Positions 8,615 to 17,808 of a stretch of 64,000 nt of DNA are shown here, in pieces. Source of the stretch: Okeania sp. KiyG1 (GTDB taxonomy: Bacteria; Cyanobacteriota; Cyanobacteriia; Cyanobacteriales; Microcoleaceae); the NCBI RefSeq assembly GCF_014132355.1, contig NZ_BLZO01000071.1:62001-126000 (forward strand). Reading direction: 5' to 3'. The notes below the pieces were generated by a model. The model ran no database searches. It was not told the origin of the DNA and was given only the letters and a program-made list of their open reading frames with translations. Within the stretch, counting starts at the first letter, position 1; every line of letters starts with the position of its first letter. The translations under genes and the position numbers were made by a program.

Positions 8615-10294
8615 ATGGACGAAACAAAAACTACCGAAGAATATTTAGAAGAGCTAGACCTACCCGATCTGGAAGGCCAAGAAGTCACTGTAGAAATGGT
8701 GGTACAAAGGGTCTCCCAGGAAGAAGAAGAAGAAAATGAAGAAAATGAAGAAGAGGAAAATGAAAATGAAGAAGAGCGTGGTGAGAGAGAAAAAATTACT
8801 GTCACACTCAACTCTGCTGGTGCTCCAGTAACAGCAGCTAACTTTGTCGATCTGGTAGAGCAAAATTTTTATGATGCTCTGGCATTCCATCGGTTTGTAG
8901 ATGGTTTTGTAGTTCAAGGCGGCGACCCCCAAGGCAGAGATCCGGATTTTTTGATTGAGGATTTAGGTTCAGGTAAATTTATTAACCCTGCAACAGAGGC
9001 ACCACGGGAAATACCTTTGGAAATTCAAGTTGCAGAAACAGGAGAAATTGTCTATAACGAGGTAGTTGCCGATCCAGTAGAGCTATCCCATGAAACAGGG
9101 GTAATAGCTATGGCTCGCTCTCAAGCACTAGATACAGCTTCTTCTCAATTTTACTTCACTTTAGATAATGTTGCCGATCAACTGGATGGCGGTTATGCAG
9201 TATTTGGTGAAGTGAGCGAAGGCTTTGATTTTGTTCAAGACCTGAGAGAGGGCGATCGCATTCTTGTAGCCAGGGTAGTTGACGGAGATATATCTAGTAG
9301 AACTTCAGAGGTAGCTACTGACTCAGATTTACTCAATGATTGGGTTAATGCGGACAATGAAGTGAAGGTATCTTATGTTCTTGCTATGGATGAAGATACT
9401 GAAAATGAAAATGACGATAGCAATGCTGATTCTGCCCAGGATGATATTGTTGAGACATCTATACCAGATGACACTCTCCTTGCCAGTCAAATTCCGCAAA
9501 CTATTGATGAAGAAGTTGAAGGAGAAGGAGAAGGAGAAGAAGAAGGGGAAGAAGGGGAAGAAGCAGAAGAAAACTCAGACAGTGAAGATGATGATGAGGG
9601 TGATGAAATAGCTAGCGCTGTTGATGAAGATGAAGATGAAGAACCAGAAGAAGCAACTGAGGTAGCTGAAAATGATGACGGTGAGAGCGTGCTGGATATA
9701 GATGTTGTTGATCCTTCCTTCACAACCAGAATTGGAACAGAGGGTGATGATCCTATTGATGTTCTCACAATTAGCGATGTTGATCCTGATTCATCTTTCG
9801 CAATTATGGGTTTGGGAGGTAACGATGAAATATCTGGTGGTAATCTTACAGATATCCTGAGTGGAAACGAAGGTAATGATACAGTTAGTGGTCGTGACGG
9901 TCGAGACTTTCTGCGAGGTGGAAAAGGTGATGATGAATTAATAGGTGGCAGAGGAGGCGATATTCTAATTGGCGATCATGGTGTTGATATCCTGACTGGT
10001 GGTTTGGGTGCAGATAGTTTTATTCTGCGAGCTAATATTATTGATGGCATAGAAGAAATAGACCAAGCTGACTTGATTACTGATTTTAATGTCGCACAGG
10101 GCGATCGAATTGTCGTGGTTGCTAATTTCATTCCTTCTGAAGGGTTAACTTATGAATTATTCAATGATGACACAGTAATTAGACTGTCCGACAGTGGATT
10201 TATATTAGGAGTAGTTTCAGAGACTGCCATAGAAGATGTTGAAAATAACATTTTTGCAGTAAGTCCTGATGATTATGCTCTCCGTCTTGGTTAA
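8615..10294 (+). CDS. Cyclophilin-type prolyl isomerase/RTX exoprotein with acidic inserts
   Basis: A 559-residue paralogue of the upstream gene. The cyclophilin core shows TAANFVDLVEQNFYDALAFHR (Arg93), GFVVQGGDP (Phe98, Gln101), GVIAMARS, TASSQFYF and LDGGYAVFGEV; the active-site loop is closer to canonical than in the first copy. A Glu-rich insert (about 36-59) interrupts the first beta hairpin. A second acidic linker (about 290-365, EGEGEE and EDEDEEPEE runs) separates the enzyme from the RTX-like repeats (about 385-470; GNDEISGG, GNDTVSG, GKGDDELIGG, GGDILIGDHG). The C-terminal ~90 residues match the first paralogue in layout and probably hold the type I secretion signal. Start ATG 8615. 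Confidence 0.86.
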   Translation: MDETKTTEEYLEELDLPDLEGQEVTVEMVVQRVSQEEEEENEENEEEENENEEERGEREKITVTLNSAGAPVTAANFVDLVEQNFYDALAFHRFVDGFVVQGGDPQGRDPDFLIEDLGSGKFINPATEAPREIPLEIQVAETGEIVYNEVVADPVELSHETGVIAMARSQALDTASSQFYFTLDNVADQLDGGYAVFGEVSEGFDFVQDLREGDRILVARVVDGDISSRTSEVATDSDLLNDWVNADNEVKVSYVLAMDEDTENENDDSNADSAQDDIVETSIPDDTLLASQIPQTIDEEVEGEGEGEEEGEEGEEAEENSDSEDDDEGDEIASAVDEDEDEEPEEATEVAENDDGESVLDIDVVDPSFTTRIGTEGDDPIDVLTISDVDPDSSFAIMGLGGNDEISGGNLTDILSGNEGNDTVSGRDGRDFLRGGKGDDELIGGRGGDILIGDHGVDILTGGLGADSFILRANIIDGIEEIDQADLITDFNVAQGDRIVVVANFIPSEGLTYELFNDDTVIRLSDSGFILGVVSETAIEDVENNIFAVSPDDYALRLG

Positions 10295-10395
10295 AGAATG
10301 CTAAGATTAAAAGTATTATTGAGTTCGCTAGACAATTTTGACATATTATGATTATGTTTAAAGTTGTACTAGCGAATGTTATATTATTAGGACTT

Positions 10396-10408
10396 ATATC
10401 ATGTCCGG
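10396..10408. repeat. Single ATATCATGTCCGG element end
   Basis: ATATCATGTCCGG is the terminal motif of a short inverted-repeat family found many times in this window. Here only one end is visible, followed by a pyrimidine-rich TTCTTCC stretch. The rest of 10295-10598 holds no gene. Confidence 0.5.
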
Positions 10409-10636
10409 ATAATCAGTTATAAAAAAACTTTCTCCTTCTTCTCCAGTTCTTCCTCTTCCTTCTTCTTTCTTCCCTCCTGACTCCTGAGGACTGACTCCTC
10501 CATCGTTATTTATCAGTATATGTTTATAATTCTATCCACACTTTCTCGCCTTCAATCTCTCCATCTCCCGACCTCCCCATCTCCCCATTTCCCTCTGTTA
10601 CCGAAAAATTGTGGTATAAAGCCTCCCCTTTTAAGG

Positions 10637-11068
10637 CAGGGCTGTTTCATATCAAATCCGGTTAAACAGCCATAGAATGGTTAAGTTAGGAGGAGTCAAC
10701 CCACCCCTCGCCCTAACCCCTCCCAACCCACCCTAACCCCTCCGGTGGAGGGGAGGGGAAGTCAGGAGTCAGGACTCAGGAGGAGAAAGAATTACAAATA
10801 TGAGCGTAGTTATGACGATTGAAGAATTTTTTTATGTCCAATTAAACGGATTTGATATCATTCTCGATAGAAACGGGGACGCACCAGACACACCAGACAC
10901 GGGGATGGAGGCTTTTAAGCGGCGTTGAACCAAATATTCTCTCAGAGCAAAAAGGACGTTTATTGGCGCTCAAAATCGGCAAATTTTGGCAAATTTCACC
11001 GTTCCACTATCCCCTCATCTCTCGTTCTCCCGCTCATCTTTAATCTACAAGACTTTGAAACAGCCCTG
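10637..11068. mobile_element. 432-bp MITE-like insertion with perfect ends and target duplication
   Basis: CAGGGCTGTTTCA (10637-10649) and TGAAACAGCCCTG (11056-11068) are perfect inverted repeats, extended to 15 bp by the flanking GG/CC. The 11-bp target CCCTTTTAAGG is present on both sides (10626-10636 and 11069-11079). The element has split a copy of the 90-bp dispersed repeat (10599-10636 plus 11069-11090). Internally it holds inverted ATATCAAATCCGG/GGATTTGATAT segments (10649-10665 and about 10845-10860) and no convincing transposase. The layout indicates transposition by a transposase supplied in trans. Confidence 0.78.
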
Positions 11069-11090
11069 CCCTTTTAAGGGGATAAAAAGC

Positions 11091-11838
11091 GGTCGTAGCG
11101 GAGCTTCCCGTAGGGTGGGATGGCGCAATTCGGAGCGGCTCTGATAAGAGCGGGTATCCGTTCCCTCCGGGACGCTTTCCTTACGGAATGAAGGGCGCAA
11201 ACGCGGTTAGCGAAGCTTTACCGAATAATTAAGGTTTAAAGCCTCTCCTTTTAAGGAGAAACAAGCGGTCGAGGGATGGCGAGGTTTCCTCGCCATATCC
11301 AATCGACCAAGAGAGAAAAAATTTTCCTTTGATTCAATCCTCTTCCTTTTAGGGAGAGGTAATTATCAATTATCCATTATCAATTATCAATTATTGAAGG
11401 TAGCATTCCGGAACGGAAAGCTTTGCGGTAGCAAACGCCATATCCATGAGACCAAGAGAAGAAAAAATTTCATGATTAGTCAATCAATTCCGTTTTACAG
11501 CAGAGGTAATTCTAAATTCTTAATTCTTGAACTCTATGCTTAGAGGGCTATTTCGGGACTTGAAGAAAAATTGTATAAATTGAGTAAAATTAGCTTTTCA
11601 TTTTGTAAACGTAAAAGTGAAGAGTATGTCAAAATCAGCAATATAACTATGGGCATAAATGGGCATAAAATAGAGATTAGAGATTTCAAGCCTAATGTTT
11701 GAAAAGTCGCAGCTAAGGGCCAGCTAACTAGCAGAAATCTGTCTAGTGATTTCTCTCCTAGCTGCTAAGGCCAAATATACTGCCTATATGTAATACTTAA
11801 GTAGTATATAATTGTAGTACCTAACAAGAGAGTAAACT
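11091..11838. repeat. Intergenic: dispersed repeat with inserted palindrome
   Basis: Positions 11218-11364 are a copy of the dispersed repeat (TTACCGAATAATTAAGG to AGGGAGAGGTAATTAT), lengthened by a GGCGAGGTTTCCTCGCC palindrome around 11279-11295. Positions 11091-11217 and 11395-11440 hold small palindromic pieces such as TTCCGGAACGGAA and TCCCGTAGGG that also occur elsewhere. Positions 11500-11838 are AT-rich leader for the EF-G gene, with AACAAGAGAGTAAACT just before its ATG. No promoter is called. Confidence 0.55.
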
Positions 11839-13929
11839 ATGAAAAAAGACCTCACTAAATATCGCAATATCGGCATCTTCGCCCACGTTGATGCAGGCAA
11901 AACCACCACCACTGAAAGAATCCTAAAACTAACTGGAAAAATCCATAAAATCGGTGAGGTCCACGAAGGTGCAGCCACAACAGACTTTATGGAACAAGAG
12001 CAAGAGCGGGGTATTACGATTCAGTCTGCGGCCACAAGCTGCTTCTGGAAAGAGCATCAATTAAATATTATTGATACTCCTGGCCACGTTGACTTTACCA
12101 TCGAGGTATATCGGTCTCTCAAGGTACTTGATGGTGGTATAGGTGTATTCTGTGGCTCTGGTGGTGTGGAACCACAATCTGAAACAAACTGGCGCTATGC
12201 CAACGATTCTAAAGTTTCTCGGATTATCTATGTAAATAAGCTTGACCGGACAGGAGCTGATTTCTACAGGGTTGTGAAGCAGGTTGAAGATATACTTGCG
12301 GCCAAACCATTAGTAATGGTATTGCCCATTGGCATTGAGAATGATTTTGTGGGAGTAGTCGATCTACTAACCCGCAAGGCGTGGGTTTGGGATGATTCTG
12401 GAGATCCAACCAAATATGAAGTTAAAGATGTCCCAGAGAATATGACTGATGATATCGAGAAATATCGGGAAATTTTGGTTGAAACTGCTGTTGAGCAAGA
12501 TGATGATGTCATGGAAAAATATCTGGAAGGAGAAGAGCCAGATATTGATACCCTCAAAGATTGTATCCGTAAGGGAACTAATGAGTTGGCTTTCTTCCCC
12601 ACCTATTGTGGCTCATCTTTCAAAAATAAGGGCGTACAGTTGGTACTTGATGCAGTTGTAGATTATCTGCCTAACCCGACTGAAGTTAAGCCACAACCAG
12701 AGATTGACTTGGAAGGTAATGAGACTGGTAACGTAGCTTATGTTGACCCTGAGAAGCCTCTGCGTGCTTTGGCCTTCAAGATTATGGACGACAAATACGG
12801 TGCTTTAACTTTTACCCGCATCTATTCTGGTATGTTGTCCAAAGGTGAGACGGTGCTGAATACTTTTACAGGTAAAACTGAGCGAATTGGACGTTTGGTG
12901 GAAATGCACGCTGACTCTCGCGAAGAGGTTGAATCAGCTCAAGCTGGGGATATTGTGGCCATCGTTGGGATGAAGAATGTCCAGACTGGCCATACTCTCT
13001 GTGACCCCAAAAACCCTGCAACTTTAGAACCGATGGTGTTCCCCGATCCAGTAATTTCTATTGCTGTAGCAGCAAAGGACAAAGGTTCTGTGGAAAAACT
13101 GGGCATGGCATTGAGCAAGATGGTCGCCGAAGACCCTTCTTTCCGAGTTGAGACAGACCAGGAAAGTAATGAAACTATTATCAAGGGTATGGGTGAGTTG
13201 CATTTAGATATCAAGGTTGATATTCTGAAGCGGACTTATGGGGTTGATGTAGAAGTTGGTAAGCCACAGGTAGCTTATCGCGAGTCTATTACTAAGCGTC
13301 TTGAAGATAGTTATACTCACAAAAAGCAGTCTGGTGGTTCTGGTCAATTTGGTAAGATTGATTATGTTATGGAGCCTGGGGAACCTGGTACTGGTTTCCA
13401 ATTCGAGTCAAAGGTGACTGGTGGAAATGTGCCCAGAGAATTTTGGCCAGCCGTACAAAAAGGTTTTGAGACTAGCTTTGCAAAAGGTATGTTAGCTGGT
13501 TTCCCTTGTGTGGATATGAAGTTCACATTGATGGATGGTGCTTATCACCCGGTTGACTCCTCGGCGATCGCTTTTGAAATTGCTGCTAAAGCTGCTTATC
13601 GACAGTCTTTTTCTAAAGCTGCTCCTCAGTTACTTGAGCCAATAATGAAGGTTGATGTGTTTACGCCTGACGATCATGTTGGTGACGTGATCGGAGACCT
13701 TAATCGCCGTCGGGGAATGATTAAGTCTCAAGATTCTACAGCAACTGGTAGTCGTATCAAAGCAGATGTACCGTTGAGTGAGATGTTTGGTTATATTGGG
13801 GACTTACGGACTATGACTTCTGGTAGAGGTCAGTTTTCAATGGAGTTTTCCCATTATGCACCTTGCCCTAATAATGTGGCAGAGGTAGTAATTAAGGAAG
13901 CTAAAGAGCGTGAGGAAGCTAAGAAATAG
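11839..13929 (+). CDS. fusA: Elongation factor G, stand-alone paralogue
   Basis: A 696-residue translational GTPase that moves tRNA and mRNA through the ribosome or helps recycle it. The G domain shows AHVDAGKT (15-22), the switch segment RGITI (57-61), DTPGH (79-83) and NKLD (133-136). Later domains show [14 protein letters not shown], the domain IV-type [11 protein letters not shown] and the C-terminal [10 protein letters not shown] and [12 protein letters not shown]. It stands alone, with no rpsL, rpsG or tuf neighbours, so it is likely one of the extra EF-G copies common in cyanobacteria rather than the str-operon copy. A ribosome site (AAGAGAG) precedes ATG 11839. Confidence 0.95.
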   Translation: MKKDLTKYRNIGIFAHVDAGKTTTTERILKLTGKIHKIGEVHEGAATTDFMEQEQERGITIQSAATSCFWKEHQLNIIDTPGHVDFTIEVYRSLKVLDGGIGVFCGSGGVEPQSETNWRYANDSKVSRIIYVNKLDRTGADFYRVVKQVEDILAAKPLVMVLPIGIENDFVGVVDLLTRKAWVWDDSGDPTKYEVKDVPENMTDDIEKYREILVETAVEQDDDVMEKYLEGEEPDIDTLKDCIRKGTNELAFFPTYCGSSFKNKGVQLVLDAVVDYLPNPTEVKPQPEIDLEGNETGNVAYVDPEKPLRALAFKIMDDKYGALTFTRIYSGMLSKGETVLNTFTGKTERIGRLVEMHADSREEVESAQAGDIVAIVGMKNVQTGHTLCDPKNPATLEPMVFPDPVISIAVAAKDKGSVEKLGMALSKMVAEDPSFRVETDQESNETIIKGMGELHLDIKVDILKRTYGVDVEVGKPQVAYRESITKRLEDSYTHKKQSGGSGQFGKIDYVMEPGEPGTGFQFESKVTGGNVPREFWPAVQKGFETSFAKGMLAGFPCVDMKFTLMDGAYHPVDSSAIAFEIAAKAAYRQSFSKAAPQLLEPIMKVDVFTPDDHVGDVIGDLNRRRGMIKSQDSTATGSRIKADVPLSEMFGYIGDLRTMTSGRGQFSMEFSHYAPCPNNVAEVVIKEAKEREEAKK

Positions 13930-14103
13930 TTAGGTTTAGTATTATACAAGGCTGAAAACTAAAATTTGAACATAGCAGTCAGCACTCAGCGGTCAGCACT
14001 CAGCGGTCAGCTCTCAAGGCGTATGATGGGGGTTTGAATCCTCCATCAACGTACACCACTAATTTTTCAAATATAGTGGGGTACTTAAACCCGCCGATTT
14101 CAG
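13930..14103. repeat. Intergenic: CAGCGGTCAGCACT direct repeats
   Basis: Two to three direct copies of about 14 bp (CAGCGGTCAGCACT) lie at 13977-14008. A TAGCTGATAGCTGA run follows at 14102-14125. No terminator with a clear T-tract is seen after the EF-G stop. Confidence 0.5.
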
Positions 14104-14396
14104 CTGATAGCTGATAGCTGATAGCTTGTTAACTTCCCTGGCGGGAAGTCCCGCGCTCTCCCGTTGGCGGAGCAAGTGCGGCAGCTATTAGGGGAGCGGA
14201 GGGATGGGAAAGCCAGGGCCTTGAGTCGGATACCTCCACAAATAAAACCTTCCTATACCCTTGACAAGCTAGGAGGTATGCATGTTATTATCAAGGTCAA
14301 CACAGGGGGAGGACATCACCTCTGTCAAAACAGCGGTCATTTTTTTCATGACTGAAGAATCCCGCGTTGTCGCGCTATGCGCAACGTCGGGAGTAT
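14104..14396 (+). mobile_element. Probable IS200/IS605-type right-end relic
   Basis: Positions 14353-14396 hold ATCCCGCGTTG, a short loop region and CAACGTCGGGAG followed by TATGTCAAG. In my recollection this resembles the subterminal hairpin and end of cyanobacterial IS200/IS605 elements. The 250 bases to its left have no transposase but include a palindrome-rich leader (GGGAAGTCCCGCGC). It could be a non-autonomous element. TnpB relics of the same superfamily are at 48130 and 57937. Confidence 0.4.
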
Positions 14397-14533
14397 GTCA
14401 AGTAGAAAAGCTTTGTATAGATATATTCAGAAAACTTTGTAGGAGGGTTCCATGGAACTCTCCTACAAAAATTTTTATATAGTAAAGACGTTCCATAGAA
14501 GGTCCCTACAAGGATTTGATTCTTATCCTATTA

Positions 14534-14688
14534 ATATCATGTCCGGATAATTAGTGATAAAAAACTTTCTCCTTCTTCTTCTTCCTTCTTCTTTCTTCCC
14601 CTCCTGGGAGGGGTTAGGGGTGGGTTGACTCCTGACACCTGACTTCTCGGTCGTTATTTATTTATAACTGTTCAACCGGACATGATAT
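14534..14688. repeat. MITE-like element with ATATCATGTCCGG ends
   Basis: ATATCATGTCCGG (14534-14546) and CCGGACATGATAT (14676-14688) are perfect 13-bp inverted repeats. The interior is a TTCTTCC-rich tract and a CCTCCTGGGAGGGG hairpin. Other members are at 42184-42387, 57807-57927 and 59851-59991, with single ends at 10396, 34184, 58458 and 58849. Confidence 0.65.
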
Positions 14689-14699
14689 AAAGTGTGAAA

Positions 14700-15653
14700 T
14701 TAAAACCGCAAAATTTCCCGACTAAAATCATCAGGAATCGGCTCAATTTCCCAGATTAAACCTTCCCCTGGTTCTAAAATTACATCTACATACAGCTTTT
14801 CTACAGCATGGGTAGATACAGCTTCATTCTTTTCAAAATTTTCTCCATACTCTGTCAATAATCGCAACTTAAAGCCAGCCGGAATTAAACCTCCCACAGC
14901 TAGATTTTGCAGTTCAAATCGCCAGATAATTTCACCATCTTTTACTTGATTAATCAACCGCAAAACAAAATATTGTCCGGCAATTTTGAGTTGTTTGGAT
15001 AAAAAATTATCTGTGGTAATTTCTAATTCTTCTGTGGATAATTCCTTGTCAAATGCTAAATTTGTTTGTTTATTGAGTAATAGCCAACCAAATTTTTCAG
15101 CTAATTCATTCATTCCTTGTTTGAGCAATTCTAAGGCATTGATTTCTAATGCTTCTACCTCATTTTGCAATTTTAATTCTTCTAAAACTGCAAATAAATT
15201 ATCCAGAGGTTGTAGCTGTGCTAAACCAATAGTTTCTGGTAAATTATCCACATTTGTTACAGGGAAATATCCTAAAACTTTGGCTTTATCCAAAACTTGC
15301 TCGAACTGCACCGCCACAAAACCGATTATGTTTTCTGGTATATCTGGAGGTACGGAAAATTCAGTTTTTCCAGGCAAAATTGGAATACAAAACAATCTCT
15401 TGTTTTCTACTACTAAGTCTGTGGCATTTAACACTCCACTCAGAATTGGATTTAAACTTTTAACCTGTTGTAAATCTGTAGAAAAATCTAACCATTTCAA
15501 TAAATTATTAACAGCCTTAACAGCTAGAATATTCAAATAAATTTGTTTGCCAATTTCTGGGTTAGATTGTTCGCCTGCTACACTGGCAGCTTGTTGATGT
15601 GTTTCAGCATCTAAAGTGACAATTACTGGTTGTAGTTCTGTTTTATTAATCAT
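14700..15653 (-). CDS. DUF1822-type protein, partner of sigma-like gene
   Basis: A 317-residue protein without signal peptide or membrane spans. It resembles the cyanobacterial DUF1822 family: VKAVNNLLKWLDFSTDL near the N terminus, GFVAVQFEQVLDKAKVLGYFPV in the middle (proteins of this type often have a V-V-Q-F segment here), and beta-rich LRLLTEYGENF, LYVDVILEPGEGLIWEIEP at the end. The function is unknown. Its start overlaps the end of the upstream sigma-like gene by 8 bp, so the two are translationally coupled; such pairs recur in filamentous cyanobacteria. Positions 14689-14699 separate its stop from a MITE. Confidence 0.7.
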   Translation of the reverse strand: MINKTELQPVIVTLDAETHQQAASVAGEQSNPEIGKQIYLNILAVKAVNNLLKWLDFSTDLQQVKSLNPILSGVLNATDLVVENKRLFCIPILPGKTEFSVPPDIPENIIGFVAVQFEQVLDKAKVLGYFPVTNVDNLPETIGLAQLQPLDNLFAVLEELKLQNEVEALEINALELLKQGMNELAEKFGWLLLNKQTNLAFDKELSTEELEITTDNFLSKQLKIAGQYFVLRLINQVKDGEIIWRFELQNLAVGGLIPAGFKLRLLTEYGENFEKNEAVSTHAVEKLYVDVILEPGEGLIWEIEPIPDDFSREILRF

Positions 15654-16536
15654 TGTCGTTTTCTCCTAATATTTCTTGGATTTGTGGTGCAAATAGTTTG
15701 GTGTACTTGTCAAAATTCCGCTCGATATCCTGATTAATTTCCTCAAATACACTCTCACAATGTCTGCGCCAATAGCCTTTGAGAGTTTGATATTTAATGT
15801 TATATTCCTTGGCCAGATTTGCCCAAGTTTTTTTCTTTTCTGGTTGGGCGAGAGTTGTTATAGCTGTATTTTTTCTAATGTGTTTCCCTGGTTGTTTGTT
15901 AACAATAATCCAGTTTTCTTTTACTGTTACTTTTTCGCCACAGTTGCTCAAATAAAAATACTGAATTATTGTTTGAGCATTACATTCTGGATATCCTTTG
16001 GGATGAATTTTATGTAATTTTCCTTCTGGATCGTTCTCAATGTAAAGTTCTAAAATTAGACCTTTTCTTTGAGTTTTATGATTTTGTATATGGGTAATAT
16101 AAGTCTCAAAAACATCTGATGTGGGAACATTAAATCCTTCATTAGCTAATAAGTTTATCCAATCTTCTTTTTGCTCCTCACCTACTGGAGTATTGAGACT
16201 AATTTCTTGATTTTTTTTGCGGTATAAATCAAAAATGTCATATTTTAAATATCCATTTATCCACATTACATAACGCTGTCGCACCAGTAGGGGTGAATTT
16301 TGACTAATATCAATTCTCCACTTTTGTTTATAACTCTGGAAAAACTTATCAATATTGTGTTTGACAGAGAATAAAGTGTTATTAACTGCGTGTAAATAAT
16401 CTGGATGTTTGTCTTGACGAATTCCTGGCAACTTGGGAGTAATATTTAGTAAACTGTTAATAGTTTGGTTTCTTTGGTCTCCTTTTTGGTTTTTGATATC
16501 GATTAATAGTTGTTTGATTTTTGCATCTTTGTCCAT
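15646..16536 (-). CDS. Sigma-70-like regulatory protein
   Basis: A 296-residue protein with weak sigma-factor features. VRQRYVMWINGYLKYDIFDLY (about 85-105) followed by SLNTPVGE resembles region 2 of divergent cyanobacterial sigma-like proteins. TWANLAKEYNIKYQTLKGYW (about 237-256) looks like a region 4 helix-turn-helix. The stretch between is not recognised. It is followed with an 8-bp overlap by the DUF1822 gene, an arrangement I know from other cyanobacteria. It may be a specialised sigma factor or a sigma-derived DNA-binding protein. The 5' end lies in a 76-bp tandem duplication (16534-16685), so the second ATG-like site upstream is a duplicate. Confidence 0.6.
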   Translation of the reverse strand: MDKDAKIKQLLIDIKNQKGDQRNQTINSLLNITPKLPGIRQDKHPDYLHAVNNTLFSVKHNIDKFFQSYKQKWRIDISQNSPLLVRQRYVMWINGYLKYDIFDLYRKKNQEISLNTPVGEEQKEDWINLLANEGFNVPTSDVFETYITHIQNHKTQRKGLILELYIENDPEGKLHKIHPKGYPECNAQTIIQYFYLSNCGEKVTVKENWIIVNKQPGKHIRKNTAITTLAQPEKKKTWANLAKEYNIKYQTLKGYWRRHCESVFEEINQDIERNFDKYTKLFAPQIQEILGENDND

Positions 16537-16685
16537 AATTTGAGTTTCATAGAATATTAGAGTTTGAGTGTCTCTATAGTTAATGTCGATATCTCTGGAA
16601 AAAGTTATTCATAATTTGAGTTTCATAGAATATTAGAGTTTGAGTGTCTCTATAGTTAATGTCGATATCCTTGGGGAAAATTATT
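16534..16685. repeat. 76-bp tandem duplication over the start of the sigma-like gene
   Basis: Two copies of a 76-bp unit beginning CATAATTTGAGTTTC lie head to tail, starting at 16534 and 16610 and differing near their right ends (TCTCTGGAAAAAG against CCTTGGGGAAAAT). The first unit includes the ATG of the sigma-like gene, so the leader and start region have been duplicated. Confidence 0.8.
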
Positions 16686-16706
16686 CATATTTAGAGGAGT
16701 TAAACA

Positions 16707-16782
16707 TAGGTTGGGTTGACGTTAAGGAAACCCAACAGAAACTTATAGTTGTTGGGTTGCGCTGTCGCTTAACCCAACCTAC
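16707..16782. repeat. TAGGTTGGGTT inverted-repeat element, copy 1
   Basis: TAGGTTGGGTTGACGTTAAG at the left and CGCTTAACCCAACCTA at the right form inverted arms, with CCCAACA/TGTTGGG as an inner pair. Three more copies are at 17969-18050, 18175-18260 and 19068-19146. This is a known kind of dispersed repeat in cyanobacteria. Confidence 0.7.
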
Positions 16783-16850
16783 ACCTTTTGTAAGTAGAGT
16801 TGCTAAAATATTTACTATAATTCCTGATTGTTAAAGGGAGAAAAAATACT

Positions 16851-17252
16851 ATGAAATTTGTTAGTCCTAAGATCGATTATGCTTTTAAAAAAATCTTCGG
16901 TTCCCAACAAAGTCAAGACATCTTAATTAGCTTTCTCAATGCCATAATTTATGGGGGAGAAAAAGTAATTAAATCTCTCACAATTGTTAACCCCTATAAT
17001 CCTGGTCAATTACTCAGTTTAAAAGATACATATTTAGATGTAAAAGCTGTTTTAGTAGATGGTTCTATTGTAGTGATTGAAATGCAGGTTGCTAGAATGG
17101 CTGGTTTTAATAAACGAGTAGCTTATAACCTAGCTAAAGCTTATGCAAATCAATTAGAAACAGGAGAAGATTATCTCTTACTTAATCCAGCGATCGCTGT
17201 GACAATTACAGATTTTATTTTGTTTGACAAGAGTGAGGATGTAATTAATTAG
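16851..17252 (+). pseudogene. Rpn/PD-(D/E)XK nuclease family, N-terminal fragment
   Basis: 133 residues matching the N-terminal part of Rpn-type (PDDEXK_2) recombination-promoting nucleases: FVSPKIDYAFKKIFG, then LDVKAVLVDGSIVVIEMQ with Asp63, Glu77 and Gln79 as the nuclease core, then YNLAKAYANQL and AITDFILF-like (AVTITDFILFDKSED). Family proteins are usually about 250-320 residues. Here the frame stops at 17252 and runs straight into a piece of an unrelated Uma2 gene in another frame. A good ribosome site (AAAGGGAGAA) precedes the ATG. It is probably truncated, though the core residues remain. Confidence 0.7.
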
Positions 17253-17808
17253 TTCTTATTTATTCTGGGAATTTGGCAAAGCACCAGATGTAGTAATTGA
17301 AATTGTTTCTCCGACTCCTGGCAATGAATTAGGAAGTAAATTAACAGAGTACGCGCAGTTAAAAATTCCTTATTATGTTGTCTACGATCCATTGCAAAAA
17401 CTAAGTGAAACTGTACTGCAAGTATTTCAACTTCAATTTAATTCTTATATTCCTAAAAATGATGCTTGGTTTACGGATGTAAATCTGGGATTAACTCTGT
17501 GGAATGGTAGATTTGAAAATATTAATGGTACTTGGTTACGTTGGTGCGATGCTGATGGGAATGTGATTCAAACAGGAGATGAAATAGCAGTAGAAAAAAA
17601 TCTGGAGCTATCCCAAAAGGATGCTCAAATTAAACAGGCGTTATTATTGGCAATTGAAATGGGATTAAAATTCAAGTTTGGTGATGAGTATGTGGGGATA
17701 TTATCGGAGATTTCAGTCATTAATGATGTGAAATTATTAGAGAGAATTGTTACTCAAATTCCCCAGGTTTCCTCAATGGATGAATTGCGAAAACTATATA
17801 CTGAGTAG
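17245..17808 (+). pseudogene. Uma2 family endonuclease, C-terminal fragment
   Basis: The frame is open from 17245 with no proper start and ends at TAG 17806-17808. It encodes the C-terminal two-thirds of a Uma2 (DUF820) protein: WEFGKAPDVVIEIVSPTPG with the nuclease-type Asp and E-x-V core, YAQLKIPYYVVYDP, LGLTLWNGRFE and TWLRWCDADGNVI. The last ~60 residues (KQALLLAIEMGLKFKFG) are a helical tail. The N-terminal ~70 residues are replaced by the Rpn-type fragment, which overlaps it by 8 bp in a different frame. A deletion or recombination between two nuclease genes would explain this. Confidence 0.7.

Noticed and set aside
14010-14060. GGTTTGAATCCTCC looks like a tRNA T-loop
   Set aside because: No acceptor or anticodon stem can be built around it, and similar text occurs in intergenic repeats.
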